Positions 49,262 through 58,806 of a stretch of DNA of 64,000 nt are shown in pieces (within the stretch, counting starts at the first letter, position 1; each line of letters opens with the position of its first letter). This DNA comes from Antribacter gilvus. Its GTDB lineage: Bacteria > Actinomycetota > Actinomycetes > Actinomycetales > Cellulomonadaceae. The notes beneath the pieces are model-generated. The model did no database searches, was not told where the DNA came from, and saw only the letters and a program-made list of their open reading frames with translations. The stretch covers positions 310,001 through 374,000 of the forward strand of contig NZ_QXTH01000001.1 of assembly GCF_003946865.1 (NCBI RefSeq), given 5' to 3'. Position numbers and translations under genes: made by a program.

Positions 49262-50917
49262 ATGAGGATCACCCGAACCAGGGCCGTCGCGGGCTTCGCG
49301 GCGACCGCCCTGATGCTCACGCTGACGGCGTGCAGCACAGGCGGCACCGAGGAAGAGACCGAGGCGGGCGCCATCGACCTGGCCTCGCAGGTGGGCTACA
49401 TGGAGGACTACGCGGCCGGCGAGACCTTCGTCGCGAGCGAGCCGGTGCAGTTCAGCCTGCTGTACCGCGACCACCCGAACTACCCGTTCAAGGCCGACTG
49501 GTCGATCGTCAAGCACCTCGAGGAGGACAACAACGTCACCTTCGAGTTCGAGAACGTGCCGCTGGCGGACCTCGCCCAGAAGCGCGCGGTGCTGATCAAC
49601 TCGGGCGACGCCCCGGAGATCATGCCCGTCACCTACCCCGGCGACGAGGTGCAGTTCATCGGTGGTGGCGCCCTGCTGCCGATCTCGGACTACCTCGAGT
49701 ACATGCCGAACCTGCAGCAGAAGATCGAGGACTGGGACCTCCAGGAGGAGTTCGACGCCCAGAAGCAGGCCGACGGCAAGTTCTACATGATCCCGGGCAT
49801 CCACGAGGCGGCCAAGCCCCAGTACTCGATCGCGATCCGCCAGGACCTCTGGGACAAGGCGGACCTCGACCACCCGAAGACCTACGAGGAGTTCGCGGAG
49901 CAGCTCGCGGTCATCAAGGAGCAGAACCCCGACCTCGCCTACCCGATGACCGACCGCTGGTCGATCAACGGCCCGATCGAGGCCACCCTCCAGACCGCAG
50001 GCCCGAACTTCGGCACCGTCGCCGGCTGGGGCTACGGCCTCGGCCTGCAGTGGAACGCCGACGAGGAGACCTACGTCTACGCCGGTGCGTCCGACGAGTA
50101 CAAGTCGCTCGTCGAGTACTTCAACGGGCTGGTGACCGACGGCCTCCTCGACCCCGAGGCGGTCACGCAGGAGGACGAGCAGGCCACGGCCAAGATCGGC
50201 TCCGGCCAGGTCGCTGCCATCGCCACCAACGACCAGGTCATCAACGAGTACCGGGCCGCCCTCGAGGAGTCGGGTGTCGAGGGTGCCGTCCTCAAGCAGA
50301 TCGTGGTCCCCGGCGGTCCCGCCGGCGACTTCATCTCCGGCGGCACGCGCCGCGAGTCCGGCCTGATGTTCTCGGCCGAGGTCGCCGAGTCGGACCACCT
50401 CCTGGCGATGCTGCAGTACGTCGACTGGATGTACTACTCGGACGAGGGCCTGGAGTTCGCCAAGTGGGGCGTCGAGGGCGAGACCTTCACGCGTGAGGGC
50501 GACAAGCGCGTCCTCCTCGACGACATCAAGTGGGGCAGCCTCGGCGACCCCGACGCGCCGAAGCTGCTCAACGCCGATTTCGGCTACTACAACGGCGTGT
50601 GGAGCATCGCCCACGGCTCGACCGCCGAGCTCGACAAGTCCATGCTGAGCGACGAGGTCGTGGAGTTCATCGACGGCATGAACGCCGTCAAGGAGGAGCT
50701 CCCGATCCCGCCGACGGTGGCCTACTCCGAGGTCGACCAGGAGATGGCGGGCCTGCAGCAGACGGCCCTCCAGGACATCGTGTCCCAGAACACGGCCAAG
50801 TTCATCCTGGGTGACCGCCCGATGTCCGAGTGGGACGCCTACGTGGCGGAGCTCGAGGGCGCCGGCATGCAGGAGTACGTGGACCGCGCCAACGCGGCAG
50901 CCGGCCTGGCCGGCTGA
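49262..50917 (+). CDS. Lipoprotein substrate-binding protein of the oligosaccharide ABC transporter
   Basis: 551 residues, the large class found with LplB/YtcP permeases. Signal peptide with lipobox LTAC (Cys about 23), then the two-lobed binding fold (VQFSLLYRDHPNYPF, VLINSGDAPEIMPV, GGGALLPISDYLEYMPNLQ, many surface Trp/Tyr for sugar stacking). It is anchored outside the membrane. GGAGGAAGA precedes ATG 49262. A strong hairpin directly after its stop may keep its mRNA in excess over downstream genes. Confidence 0.93.
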   Translation: MRITRTRAVAGFAATALMLTLTACSTGGTEEETEAGAIDLASQVGYMEDYAAGETFVASEPVQFSLLYRDHPNYPFKADWSIVKHLEEDNNVTFEFENVPLADLAQKRAVLINSGDAPEIMPVTYPGDEVQFIGGGALLPISDYLEYMPNLQQKIEDWDLQEEFDAQKQADGKFYMIPGIHEAAKPQYSIAIRQDLWDKADLDHPKTYEEFAEQLAVIKEQNPDLAYPMTDRWSINGPIEATLQTAGPNFGTVAGWGYGLGLQWNADEETYVYAGASDEYKSLVEYFNGLVTDGLLDPEAVTQEDEQATAKIGSGQVAAIATNDQVINEYRAALEESGVEGAVLKQIVVPGGPAGDFISGGTRRESGLMFSAEVAESDHLLAMLQYVDWMYYSDEGLEFAKWGVEGETFTREGDKRVLLDDIKWGSLGDPDAPKLLNADFGYYNGVWSIAHGSTAELDKSMLSDEVVEFIDGMNAVKEELPIPPTVAYSEVDQEMAGLQQTALQDIVSQNTAKFILGDRPMSEWDAYVAELEGAGMQEYVDRANAAAGLAG

Positions 50918-50924
50918 CCCACCT

Positions 50925-50963
50925 CCGGGCGTGGGACAGGGTGCCCCCCTGTCCCACGCCCGG
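50925..50963 (+). terminator. Intercistronic hairpin after the binding-protein gene
   Basis: Arms 50925-50940 and 50948-50963 are perfectly complementary over 16 nt (17 with G50941/C50947) around a 5-nt loop. It lies 8 nt after the stop. As the next gene starts 39 nt later on the same strand, it is likely a partial terminator or 3' stabiliser. Confidence 0.7.
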
Positions 50964-51001
50964 GCTGTCTCACCATCGTCTCGACCGAGGAGCCCCGCCC
51001 C

Positions 51002-52546
51002 GTGCGCACCGTCGTGCCCGCCCACCCCACCAGCACCTTGAGCGACGCCTGGCGTTCCTGTGTCGGCACGGGCCGTTTCAACCTCGCCCTGCGCAAGGAC
51101 TACCAGGACTCCCTGGCGCTGGTGCAGCGCGAGATCGGGTTCCGCTACATCCGCGGCCACGGACTCCTCTCCGACGACGTGGGCGTGCACCGTCCGTACG
51201 ACAAGGCCGGCCACCGCGGCACCCGCTACGCCTTCACCTACGTGGACCAGGTGGTGGACGCCTACCTGAGCCTCGGCATCAAGCCGTTCCTGGAGCTGGG
51301 GTTCATGCCGTCCGGCCTGGCCTCGGGCGACCAGACGGTCTTCTGGTGGAAGGGCAACGTGACTCCGCCGCGGGACCACACCGAGTGGGCGGACCTTGTC
51401 CGCGCCGTGCTCACCCACCTCGTCGACAGGTACGGCCTCGAGGAGGTCCGCACGTGGCCGGTCGAGGTGTGGAACGAGCCGAACCTCACCCACTTCTGGG
51501 CCGGTGCGGACCAGAAGGAGTACCTGCGCCTGTACGAGGCGTCGGCTCTGGCGGTCAAGGACGTGGACGCGTCGCTCCAGGTGGGCGGCCCTTCCCTGTC
51601 CCCCGGTGCGGACGACTGGTGGGAGCCGTTCGTCGAGTTCGTCACCGCCCGCGACCTCCCCGTCGACTTCGTCTCCTGTCATGCCTACACGTCCGGGCCC
51701 GCGGAGCACGTCCCGTTCGGCGTCTACCAGACGCTCATGCCGGCGCAGTCGCTCCTGGACCAGTTCGCCACGCCGCGGCGTCTGCTCGCGGGCACCCGGC
51801 TCGAAGGCGTGCCCGTGCACATCACGGAGTTCAACACGAGCTACCGGCCCGACAACCCCGTGCACGACACCGCCTACAACGCCGCCTACCTCGCGCCCGT
51901 CCTCGCGGGTGGTGGCGCCCACGTCGACTCGTTCTCCTACTGGACGTTCTGCGACGTCTTCGAGGAGGAGAACGTCCCCACGACGCTGTTCCACGGTGGT
52001 TTCGGCATGCTCACGCACCGCCAGGTGCGCAAGCCCACCTTCCACCTCTACGCCTTCATGGCGCGGATGGGCCCCGACGTGCTCGCCCGCGGCGACGACC
52101 ACCTCGTCACCCGCGACCCGGCCTCCGGCCGCGTGACGATCCTGGCCTGGCAGCCCGTGGGCGGCACGGACGACCCGGCCGAGCCGGAGTCGCACACGCT
52201 CGCGCTGAGCGTCCCGGTGGCCTCGCCTGTGCCCGACGGCGTGGGCTCGCCCCGGGCCTTCGTCCTGCGTTCCGACGTGGACGAGACCGCGGGCAACTCC
52301 TGGGCCGCGTGGCGCGAGATGGGGCGGCCGGCGTCGCCGTCGTCCCGCCAGCTCGACACGCTGCACGAGGCGTCCGAGCCGGCGCGCCGGGCGTCGTCCC
52401 TGCCGGTCGTGGACGGGCGCATCGAGCTCGACCTGACCATCGGCCGCCACGGCGTGACGCTCCTCGAGATCGACCTCGTCCGTGACGAGACGCCCCCATG
52501 GACGGACGACAGCCGTATCGTGGGCCGCGGCCCGACCCGGCCCTAG
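51002..52546 (+). CDS. Glycoside hydrolase family 39 beta-xylosidase
   Basis: 514 residues, no signal peptide, so intracellular. The clan-A (beta/alpha)8 barrel shows the acid/base Glu159 in EVWNEPNLTHFW and the nucleophile Glu276 in VHITEFNTSYRP, with FRYIRGHGLLSDD and VSCHAYT typical of GH39 XynB. A beta-sandwich C-terminal domain follows. It releases xylose from imported xylo-oligosaccharides with retention of configuration. GAGGAG precedes GTG 51002. Confidence 0.92.
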   Translation: MRTVVPAHPTSTLSDAWRSCVGTGRFNLALRKDYQDSLALVQREIGFRYIRGHGLLSDDVGVHRPYDKAGHRGTRYAFTYVDQVVDAYLSLGIKPFLELGFMPSGLASGDQTVFWWKGNVTPPRDHTEWADLVRAVLTHLVDRYGLEEVRTWPVEVWNEPNLTHFWAGADQKEYLRLYEASALAVKDVDASLQVGGPSLSPGADDWWEPFVEFVTARDLPVDFVSCHAYTSGPAEHVPFGVYQTLMPAQSLLDQFATPRRLLAGTRLEGVPVHITEFNTSYRPDNPVHDTAYNAAYLAPVLAGGGAHVDSFSYWTFCDVFEEENVPTTLFHGGFGMLTHRQVRKPTFHLYAFMARMGPDVLARGDDHLVTRDPASGRVTILAWQPVGGTDDPAEPESHTLALSVPVASPVPDGVGSPRAFVLRSDVDETAGNSWAAWREMGRPASPSSRQLDTLHEASEPARRASSLPVVDGRIELDLTIGRHGVTLLEIDLVRDETPPWTDDSRIVGRGPTRP

Positions 52547-52563
52547 ATGCGAAGGAGCCGCGC

Positions 52564-53241
52564 ATGAGCGCTCAGTCCCGGGAGTTCCTCGACGGCCCGC
52601 TCGGGCGCGTGACGAGCGCCGTCTACTGGTTCCTGGTGGTGGAGCTGCTGCTCGTCCTCGCGATGCTGCCCGGGCTCGTGCCGCTCGCGCTGCTCGACCG
52701 GTCCGTGTCCAACGCGCCGCTCGTGGTGCTGTGCCTCGCCCCGGTGGGACCCGCCCTGTCGGCGGCGTTGTTCGCCCTCCGCGACCGGCCGCGGGCCGAG
52801 TCCTTGTCGCCCGGTGCGTCGTTCTGGAAGGGCTACCGGCTCAACGTCCTCGACGTGCTGAAGCTGTGGGTGCCCGCGCTCGTGGTGCTCGGCGTGATCG
52901 CCGTGGGGCTGGTGTCCGTCGGCACGCCCGGCGTGCCCGTCTGGTACGGCGGCATCCTCATCGGGATCGGCGGGCTCGTCCTGATGTGGACCGTGAACGC
53001 GGTGGTGGTCGCGTCGTTCTTCGGGTTCCGGACCCGCGACGTGGCGCGCCTGGCCGGGTACTACCTGTTCCGGCTGCCCCTCGTGGCCCTCGGCGTGCTC
53101 TCGCTCCTGATCCTGGCGACGGGGATCATCGTGTTCACGTCGGACCTGCTGTTCGTGATCCTCATGGTCTTCTGGGCGGCGCTGGTGCTGCGTACGGTCC
53201 GCCCGCTGCTGCGCGACGTGGAGGAGCGCTTCACGGAGTGA
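52564..53241 (+). CDS. DUF624 (YesL-like) membrane protein
   Basis: 225 residues from ATG 52564 (AAGGAG upstream). Five to six transmembrane helices; LGRVTSAVYWFLVVELLLVL at the N-terminus and FFGFRTRDVARLAGYYLFRLPL match DUF624. These proteins occur in carbohydrate operons next to LplB/YtcP transporters, and the function is unclear. It is the last gene of the operon and lies 17 nt after the GH39 stop. Confidence 0.85.
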   Translation: MSAQSREFLDGPLGRVTSAVYWFLVVELLLVLAMLPGLVPLALLDRSVSNAPLVVLCLAPVGPALSAALFALRDRPRAESLSPGASFWKGYRLNVLDVLKLWVPALVVLGVIAVGLVSVGTPGVPVWYGGILIGIGGLVLMWTVNAVVVASFFGFRTRDVARLAGYYLFRLPLVALGVLSLLILATGIIVFTSDLLFVILMVFWAALVLRTVRPLLRDVEERFTE

Positions 53242-53256
53242 GCCTTCCGGTCACGG

Positions 53257-53664
53257 TTACCGGAGGTGGTTGTCGTGCTCACCGACGGGTGTGCGCCAGC
53301 CTTCGAGCATCGCGGCGATCTTCCCGACGTCGCGCAGCGAGCCGTCGGCGACGGACATGACCAGCTCGTAGATGGCCTCGTGCGGCGGGTCGAAGTAGTG
53401 GTCGTTGAGTTCGTAAAACGTGGCGACGGCGACCAGACCGAGACGCTTGTTGCCGTCGAGGAGCGTGTGGTTGTTGACAACCGAGTCGAGCAGGGCGGCC
53501 GCCTTCAGATCGAGGCTTGGGTATGCCTCCACTCCCATCATCGACGCCGCGGGGCGCGATACCGCAGAGTCGAGCAGCCCAGGATCGCGAACCTCGACCG
53601 CTTGGTCGAGGAACTGCTCTGCGATCCAGAGGAGCTCGGGAGCGGTGAGGTGCCTGACGGTCAC
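53257..53664 (-). CDS. doc: Doc-type toxin (Fic fold)
   Basis: 135 residues. The catalytic loop NNHTLLDGNKRLG places His66, Asp70, Gly71, Asn72, Lys73 and Arg74 as in the H-x-F-x-D-A/G-NKR motif of P1 Doc, which phosphorylates EF-Tu and blocks translation (established for P1). HLTAPELLWIAEQ is the usual Doc N-terminus. GTG 53664 overlaps the antitoxin stop as GTGA. Inserted between the two xylan operons, convergent with the DUF624 gene. Confidence 0.9.
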   Translation of the reverse strand: MTVRHLTAPELLWIAEQFLDQAVEVRDPGLLDSAVSRPAASMMGVEAYPSLDLKAAALLDSVVNNHTLLDGNKRLGLVAVATFYELNDHYFDPPHEAIYELVMSVADGSLRDVGKIAAMLEGWRTPVGEHDNHLR

Positions 53665-53852
53665 TTGAGCCGGTCGAGGACCGGGCCGAACCGGTCGACA
53701 GCTCGGTGGACGATGTCCTCGAAGCGGGCTCGCTCGTCGGTGAACTGCCGGATGGCCTGGCGGGCCACCTCCTGCTTGGAGATGCCGAGGCGCTGGGCCG
53801 TGGCGGTGAGCGCACGGTCCTCGTCGTCGGTGAGGCGAAGGGTCATGGCCAT
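53661..53852 (-). CDS. Ribbon-helix-helix antitoxin partner of Doc
   Basis: 63 residues from ATG 53852, with TAGGAG 8 nt upstream (ATG 53858 and 53846 are alternatives). MTLRLTDDEDRALTATAQRLGISKQEVARQAI is a CopG/RHH DNA-binding fold, and the acidic/basic C-terminal helix (FEDIVHRAVDRFGPVLDRL) would cover the toxin. Most Doc toxins pair with Phd; the RHH partner is a known alternative in actinobacteria. Coupled by GTGA to doc. Confidence 0.85.
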   Translation of the reverse strand: MAMTLRLTDDEDRALTATAQRLGISKQEVARQAIRQFTDERARFEDIVHRAVDRFGPVLDRLK

Positions 53853-53891
53853 GATCATCGCTCCTAGAGGAATAGCCCGCATCCCGAATCT

Positions 53892-53908
53892 GGTATCGCC
53901 ATGATACC
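53892..53908. promoter_or_regulatory. Inverted repeat GGTATC-N5-GATACC (candidate antitoxin operator)
   Basis: A perfect 6-bp inverted repeat 40 nt upstream of the antitoxin start and just downstream of the aguA stop. Toxin-antitoxin operons are usually autorepressed at such a site. Confidence 0.6.
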
Positions 53909-53931
53909 GCGCCCCACCCCCCGGGGAAGGG

Positions 53932-55989
53932 CTAGTAGATCCGGCGGCCACCCGCGTCCGGCACTCCCGACTTCCGGAAGAAGTACGTGGTGACCTGGTC
54001 GCGCCACTCCTCGGCGGACCGCAGCTGCTCCGCGAGCCGCTCGGACACCCGCTCGGCCACGTCGGCCTCCACGAGCCCGGCGATCCCCTCCCACGCGGTC
54101 ACCATGGCCTCGACCCGCTCGACGCCCTCGAAGTGCGTGTCGTAGATGTGCTGGATCACCGTCTTCCCCGAGTGCAGCACGTGCGAGTACGGCACGTGGT
54201 GGAAGAAGAGCAGCAGCTCGTCGGGGCAGGTCTCGAGCGACTCGTACACGTCGCACCACGGCGCCGGGTACTGGCCGGTGTAGCCCGTCCCGGTGGCACG
54301 GGTGCGGTCCACCCCGATCCCGTCGCGGTCGGCGAAGTGGTACGTGCCCCAGGGGGTGTACTCGTAGCCGTCCACGTCCGGCCCGTAGTGGTGGCCGGGC
54401 CGCACCATGAACCCCACGCCGAGCGGCGTCGTGTACATCTCGTAGGTCTCCCACGACCGGTCGAGGATCGCGTGCAGCGCCTCGCCGACCTCCACGGGCG
54501 ACCCGGGGAAGGTCTGCGCGATCCACTCGTCCAGCACGGCGATCGGGTCGAGCGAGGGGTCCCACGTCAGGCGCCCGTACGCGTACAGGTTGGCCTGCGC
54601 GAACGGGTGCCCCGCCCAGAACGGGTCGTCGCCGGCGTTGGAGACGGCGGCGAAGCCGCCTGCTGTGGCCAGGTTGCTCACGACGCCGTCCCCCAGGCTG
54701 AACCGGAGGATCTCGCTCCACTGCGGGCCGAGGTACACCGCGTGCTTCTGCTGGCCCGTGTACTCCTGCGTGACCTGCAGCTCCAGCGCCACGCGCGTGC
54801 GCGGCAGCGCCGCGAGGACCGGCGAGACCGGCTCACGCACCTGGAAGTCGAGCGGCCCGTACTTGACCTGGACCACCACGTTGTCGTCGAACTGGCCGTC
54901 GAGGGGCGCGAAGTGGTCGTAGGCCGCGCGGGCGCGGTCCGTGGACCGGTCGCGCCAGTCCTGCCGGTGGTTGTAGACGAACGCGCGCCAGTGGATCAGG
55001 CCGCCGTAGGGGGCCACGGCACGGGCCAGCATGTTGGCGCCGTCGGCGTGCGTGCGGCCGTAGGCGAACGGGCCGGGCTGGCCCTCGGAGTCGGCCTTGA
55101 CGACGAACCCGCCGAAGTCCGGGATGGCGCCCCAGACACGGGCAGCGGCCCGGACCCACCAGTGGGCGACCTGCGGGTCGAGCGGGTCCGACGTCGCGAG
55201 GCCGCCGAGCGTCACCGGCGCCGCGAACGACACCGACAGGTGCACCCGGATGCCCCACGGCCGGAAGACGGCGGCGATCCGCGCGACGTCCATGAGGTCG
55301 TCGGTCAGGAGGCGCGCCTCGCGGGCGTGCACGTTGACGTTGTTGATCGCGACGGAGTTGATCCCCACCGAGGCGAGCAGCCGCGCGTACTCGTCCACGC
55401 GCGTCAGGTCCTCCCGGACCCGGCCGTGCGCGTAGAACAGCGACCCGCCGGAGTAGCCGCGCTCGACCTGGCCCATCGTGTGGTGCTCGTCCACGTTGTC
55501 CCAGTGGTCGAGCACGCGCAGGGCCGCGGCGGGCGCGTGCTTCTCGTCCGCGTCGGGGCCGTCGAAGGCGGCCTCGCCCAGGCGCAGCACGTGGAACCAC
55601 CCGTGCAGGAGCCCGGCGTCGGACGCCGCCTCGACCACGACCGAGCCCGCGTCCCGCATGAAGCGGAAGCTCTCGTCGCACTCGGCCTGGACGACGGCGT
55701 CCGGGGTCGCCGCGGGACCGTCGTCCGCCTCCGCGATCGTCAGGACCAGGTCCGCGTCCGCCACCCCGGCCCCTGCCTCGAGGCGCGTCCACGACCCGCC
55801 GTGGGAGGCGACGGCGGCCGCCACCTCCGCGGCGACGGTGCTGACGAGCGCTCCGTCGCCGGCGACCACCACGCGACGGCGGCCGACGGCGGCCGAGGCC
55901 GCCCCGGGGAGCCACGCGGGATGGACGGTGACGTGCTCGGTGGTGCTCCGCTGTGAGGTCACTGCGTGGGTCTCCTCGGTGGTGGTCAC
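53932..55989 (-). CDS. aguA: Alpha-glucuronidase (GH67)
   Basis: 685 residues, no signal peptide. GH67 signatures: [21 protein letters not shown], catalytic acid Glu302 in [10 protein letters not shown], and the base pair Asp381 ([10 protein letters not shown]) and Glu409 ([10 protein letters not shown]), spaced 28 residues apart exactly as in Cellvibrio GlcA67A. It removes (4-O-methyl-)glucuronic acid from the non-reducing end of aldouronic acids. GTG 55989 overlaps the manD stop as GTGA. Third gene of the operon uxaC-manD-aguA. Confidence 0.95.
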   Translation of the reverse strand: MTTTEETHAVTSQRSTTEHVTVHPAWLPGAASAAVGRRRVVVAGDGALVSTVAAEVAAAVASHGGSWTRLEAGAGVADADLVLTIAEADDGPAATPDAVVQAECDESFRFMRDAGSVVVEAASDAGLLHGWFHVLRLGEAAFDGPDADEKHAPAAALRVLDHWDNVDEHHTMGQVERGYSGGSLFYAHGRVREDLTRVDEYARLLASVGINSVAINNVNVHAREARLLTDDLMDVARIAAVFRPWGIRVHLSVSFAAPVTLGGLATSDPLDPQVAHWWVRAAARVWGAIPDFGGFVVKADSEGQPGPFAYGRTHADGANMLARAVAPYGGLIHWRAFVYNHRQDWRDRSTDRARAAYDHFAPLDGQFDDNVVVQVKYGPLDFQVREPVSPVLAALPRTRVALELQVTQEYTGQQKHAVYLGPQWSEILRFSLGDGVVSNLATAGGFAAVSNAGDDPFWAGHPFAQANLYAYGRLTWDPSLDPIAVLDEWIAQTFPGSPVEVGEALHAILDRSWETYEMYTTPLGVGFMVRPGHHYGPDVDGYEYTPWGTYHFADRDGIGVDRTRATGTGYTGQYPAPWCDVYESLETCPDELLLFFHHVPYSHVLHSGKTVIQHIYDTHFEGVERVEAMVTAWEGIAGLVEADVAERVSERLAEQLRSAEEWRDQVTTYFFRKSGVPDAGGRRIY

Positions 55990-57227
55990 CAGTCGTGGAC
56001 CGTTCCGTCCAGCGTCCGGTTGATCGGGAGGTACGCGGGCGTGTACTCGAACTGTGCCGCAGCCTCCTCGTCGAGGTCCACCCCCAGTCCGGGGTTGTCA
56101 CCCGGGTGGAGCAGCCCGTCGGCGAACGAGTACGACGTCCGGAACACCTCGAGCGTGGTCGCGCTGTGCTGCATGTACTCCTGGATCCCGAAGTTGTGGA
56201 TCGCCAGGTCGAGGTGGAGCGCTGCGGCCATGCCCACCGGCGAGATGTCCGTGGGTCCGTGGAACCCGGTGCGGATGCCGTACAGCCCGGCAAACTCCAC
56301 GAGCCGCTTGAGGTGCGTGATGCCGCCGGTGTGCGTCACGGCGGACCGCACGTAGTCGATGAGCCGCTCGGTGATCAGCGTCTGGTAGTCGAACGCGGTG
56401 TTGAAGATCTCGCCGATCGCCAGCGGCGTCGTGGAGTGCTGCCGGATCAGCCGCAGCGCCGTCTGGTCCTCTGCGGGCGTCGCGTCCTCGAGCCAGAACA
56501 GGCGGTACGGCTCCAGGTCCTTGGCGAGCCGGGCGGCCTGGATCGGGGTCATACGGTGGTGGCCGTCGTGCAGCAGCGGCAGGTCGGGGCCGAACTCGCT
56601 GCGGACCGCCTCGAACACGCCGGGGATGTGCCGCAGGTAGGCCGCCGTGTCCCAGATCTCCTCCACGGGCAGGGGCCGGCCCGCCACGAGGTTCCGCTTC
56701 GCGGGCTCGTAGTCGTAGCGCTGGCCCGCCTTCTGGTCGGTGGCGACGCCGTAGATCTGGCCCAGGCCCGGCACGCCGGTCTGCACGCGGATCGCCTTGA
56801 AGCCCAGGTCGAGGTGGTTGCGGATCGAGTCGAACAGCGCCTCGGTGCTGGAGCCCGACGCGTGCCCGTAGGCGAGGGCGCCGCGCCGCGAGGCGCCACC
56901 GAGGAGCTGGTACAGCGGCAGGCCCGCGGCCTTGGCCTTGATGTCCCACAGCGCCACGTCGACGGCCGCGATCGCGGCCATCGTCACGGGACCGCGGCGC
57001 CAGTACGCCCCGCGGTACAGGTACTGCCAGGTGTCCTCGATGGCGCTCGCGTCGCGCCCGAGCAGCAGCGGCACCACGTGGTCCGTGAGGTAGCTGGCCA
57101 CGGCCAGCTCGCGGCCGTTCACCGTGGCGTCACCGAGACCGACGATGCCGTCCGACGTCGTGAGCTTCAGGGTGACGAAGTTGCGGCCGGGGCTCGTGAC
57201 GTTGACCTCGGCGGACTCGATCTTCAT
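55986..57227 (-). CDS. manD: D-mannonate dehydratase (enolase superfamily, ManD/RspA type)
   Basis: 413 residues from ATG 57227. N-terminal capping domain ([22 protein letters not shown]). The barrel holds the metal ligands in [16 protein letters not shown] (Asp), [12 protein letters not shown] (Glu) and AIGEIFNT (Glu), and [27 protein letters not shown] and HDGHHR are typical of true mannonate dehydratases. It converts D-mannonate to 2-keto-3-deoxygluconate. It lies between uxaC and aguA. A fructuronate reductase (UxuB) is not in the window. Confidence 0.92.
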   Translation of the reverse strand: MKIESAEVNVTSPGRNFVTLKLTTSDGIVGLGDATVNGRELAVASYLTDHVVPLLLGRDASAIEDTWQYLYRGAYWRRGPVTMAAIAAVDVALWDIKAKAAGLPLYQLLGGASRRGALAYGHASGSSTEALFDSIRNHLDLGFKAIRVQTGVPGLGQIYGVATDQKAGQRYDYEPAKRNLVAGRPLPVEEIWDTAAYLRHIPGVFEAVRSEFGPDLPLLHDGHHRMTPIQAARLAKDLEPYRLFWLEDATPAEDQTALRLIRQHSTTPLAIGEIFNTAFDYQTLITERLIDYVRSAVTHTGGITHLKRLVEFAGLYGIRTGFHGPTDISPVGMAAALHLDLAIHNFGIQEYMQHSATTLEVFRTSYSFADGLLHPGDNPGLGVDLDEEAAAQFEYTPAYLPINRTLDGTVHDW

Positions 57228-57241
57228 GGGGTGCTCCGGGT

Positions 57242-58654
57242 TCAGGCCGCCGCGTAGGCGGCGAGAGGCAGGTTGTAGGCAAGATCGGCGGCGGTCTCGA
57301 CGGCCTCGTCGAGGTCGAGGCGGTGCTCCGCCACGAGCTTCGCGAGATAGCCCGCGTCGACGCGGCGGGCCAGGTCGTGCCGGGCCGGGATCGAGCAGTA
57401 GGCGCGCGTGTCGTCCACGAAGCCGCTGAGGTTCGAGAACCCGGCCGTCTCGGTGGCGGCCTCGCGGAACCGGCGCATCGCGTCCGGCGCGTCGAGGAAC
57501 CACCACGGGGCGCCGAGGCGCAGCGCCGGGTACACGCCGGCGAGCGGGGCGAGCTCGCGGCTGTACACGTCCTCGTCCACCGTGAACACGATCATCCGGA
57601 AGCCCTCGTGGTGGCCGAACGCCTCCAGCACCGGCCGCAGCGCGTACGCGTACTCGGTCACCACGGGGATGTCGTAGCCCTTGTCCGGACCGAAGGCCGC
57701 AGCCACAGCCGGGTCGTGGTCGCGCAGCACGCCCGGGTGCAGCTGCATCACGAGACCGTCCTGGGCCGACATCGCCGCCGACTGGAACAGCATGTGCCCG
57801 CTGAACGCGGCCGCCTCCGCCGGGGTGACCGGACGACCGGCCAGCGCCTTGTCGACCAGGGCGCGCGCGGCGTCGTCGGGCAGCGGGGTGGTGTCCGCGC
57901 TCAGGTGGCCGTGGTCCGTGGCGCGGGCGCCCGCGGCCTTGAAGGCCAGGCGGCGCTCGCGGAGCGCGTCGAGGTACGTCGCGTAGCCGGTGATCTCGAT
58001 GCCCGACGCCGCGGCCAGCTGCGCCACGTCGGAGCGCCAGGAGGCGCGGTCGAGGTGGAAGAGGGGATCCGGGCGGAAGGTCGGCAGCACCCGCCCGGGG
58101 AGCTCCTCGGCGAGCTTGTGGTGCTGGTCGAGCGGGCTCCAGGCCGGGTCGGTCGTCGCGATGACCTCGATGCGGAACTGGTCGAGGAGCGCGCGCGGGC
58201 GGAACGACGGGTCGGCGAGCCGCTCGGCGATCTGGTCGTAGATCGCGTCGGCGGTCTCGGCCGACGGGCGCTGCGTCACGCCGAAGATCTCGACGAGCTC
58301 GTGCTCGAGCCAGAACCGTGTGGGCGTGCCGCGGAAGTGCTTCCAGCCCGCGCAGAACCGCCGCCAGATCGCGCGGGGGTCGGTCTCGACCTCCGGACCC
58401 GTGCCGACGCCGAGGTCTGCGAGCCGCGCGCCCTGGCTCACCAGCATGCGGGTGAGGTAGTGGTCGGGGACCACGAGCAGCTGCGCGGGGTCGGGGAACG
58501 GGCTGTCGTCCGCGAACGTCGCGACGTCCACGTGACCGTGCATCGACACGATCGGCAGATCGCGCGTCGCCGTGTAGATCTCTCGGGCGACGTCGCGGGT
58601 GGTCGGGTCTGCGGGCAGCGCCCGGTCAGGGTGAAGGGTCCACGGTGCGGTCAT
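57242..58654 (-). CDS. uxaC: Uronate (glucuronate) isomerase
   Basis: 470 residues from ATG 58654 (GGAGGAAG upstream). Amidohydrolase-fold isomerase: metal ligands HGHVD near residue 38, then [20 protein letters not shown], and [43 protein letters not shown] is also conserved. It isomerises D-glucuronate to D-fructuronate, the first intracellular step after AguA. First gene of the minus-strand operon, 153 nt from the divergent LacI gene. Confidence 0.93.
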   Translation of the reverse strand: MTAPWTLHPDRALPADPTTRDVAREIYTATRDLPIVSMHGHVDVATFADDSPFPDPAQLLVVPDHYLTRMLVSQGARLADLGVGTGPEVETDPRAIWRRFCAGWKHFRGTPTRFWLEHELVEIFGVTQRPSAETADAIYDQIAERLADPSFRPRALLDQFRIEVIATTDPAWSPLDQHHKLAEELPGRVLPTFRPDPLFHLDRASWRSDVAQLAAASGIEITGYATYLDALRERRLAFKAAGARATDHGHLSADTTPLPDDAARALVDKALAGRPVTPAEAAAFSGHMLFQSAAMSAQDGLVMQLHPGVLRDHDPAVAAAFGPDKGYDIPVVTEYAYALRPVLEAFGHHEGFRMIVFTVDEDVYSRELAPLAGVYPALRLGAPWWFLDAPDAMRRFREAATETAGFSNLSGFVDDTRAYCSIPARHDLARRVDAGYLAKLVAEHRLDLDEAVETAADLAYNLPLAAYAAA

Positions 58655-58695
58655 GTCCGCTTCCTCCTCGAAGCAGGCCGGCTCGCCGCCGGCTG

Positions 58696-58706
58696 GCAAC
58701 GATTGC
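58696..58706. promoter_or_regulatory. Operator-like site GCAACGATTGC (uxaC side)
   Basis: Reads GCAATCGTTGC on the minus strand, nearly the same as GCAATCGTTTGC at 58762-58773 on the plus strand. It is 42 nt upstream of uxaC. Candidate site for the LacI protein encoded at 58807. Confidence 0.55.
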
Positions 58707-58749
58707 GGCCATGCTGCACTGCCTATGTGACTTCACGCAAGCCCGTCTC

Positions 58750-58778
58750 TTGACGAAGCGTGCAATCGTTTGCAGACT
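58750..58778 (+). promoter_or_regulatory. Promoter and operator of the second lacI gene
   Basis: TTGACG (58750-58755) and CAGACT (58773-58778) are 17 bp apart. The near-palindrome TGCAATCGTTTGCA (58761-58774, one mismatched pair) lies in the spacer and touches the -10, ideal for autorepression. Confidence 0.6.
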
Positions 58779-58806
58779 AGCGGTCGAACCACGAGGAAGG
58801 GTCGGC

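Noticed and set aside
49157-52450. 1097-codon minus-strand frame across the binding-protein and GH39 genes
   Set aside because: Crosses two real genes and their intercistronic hairpin; low-complexity product.
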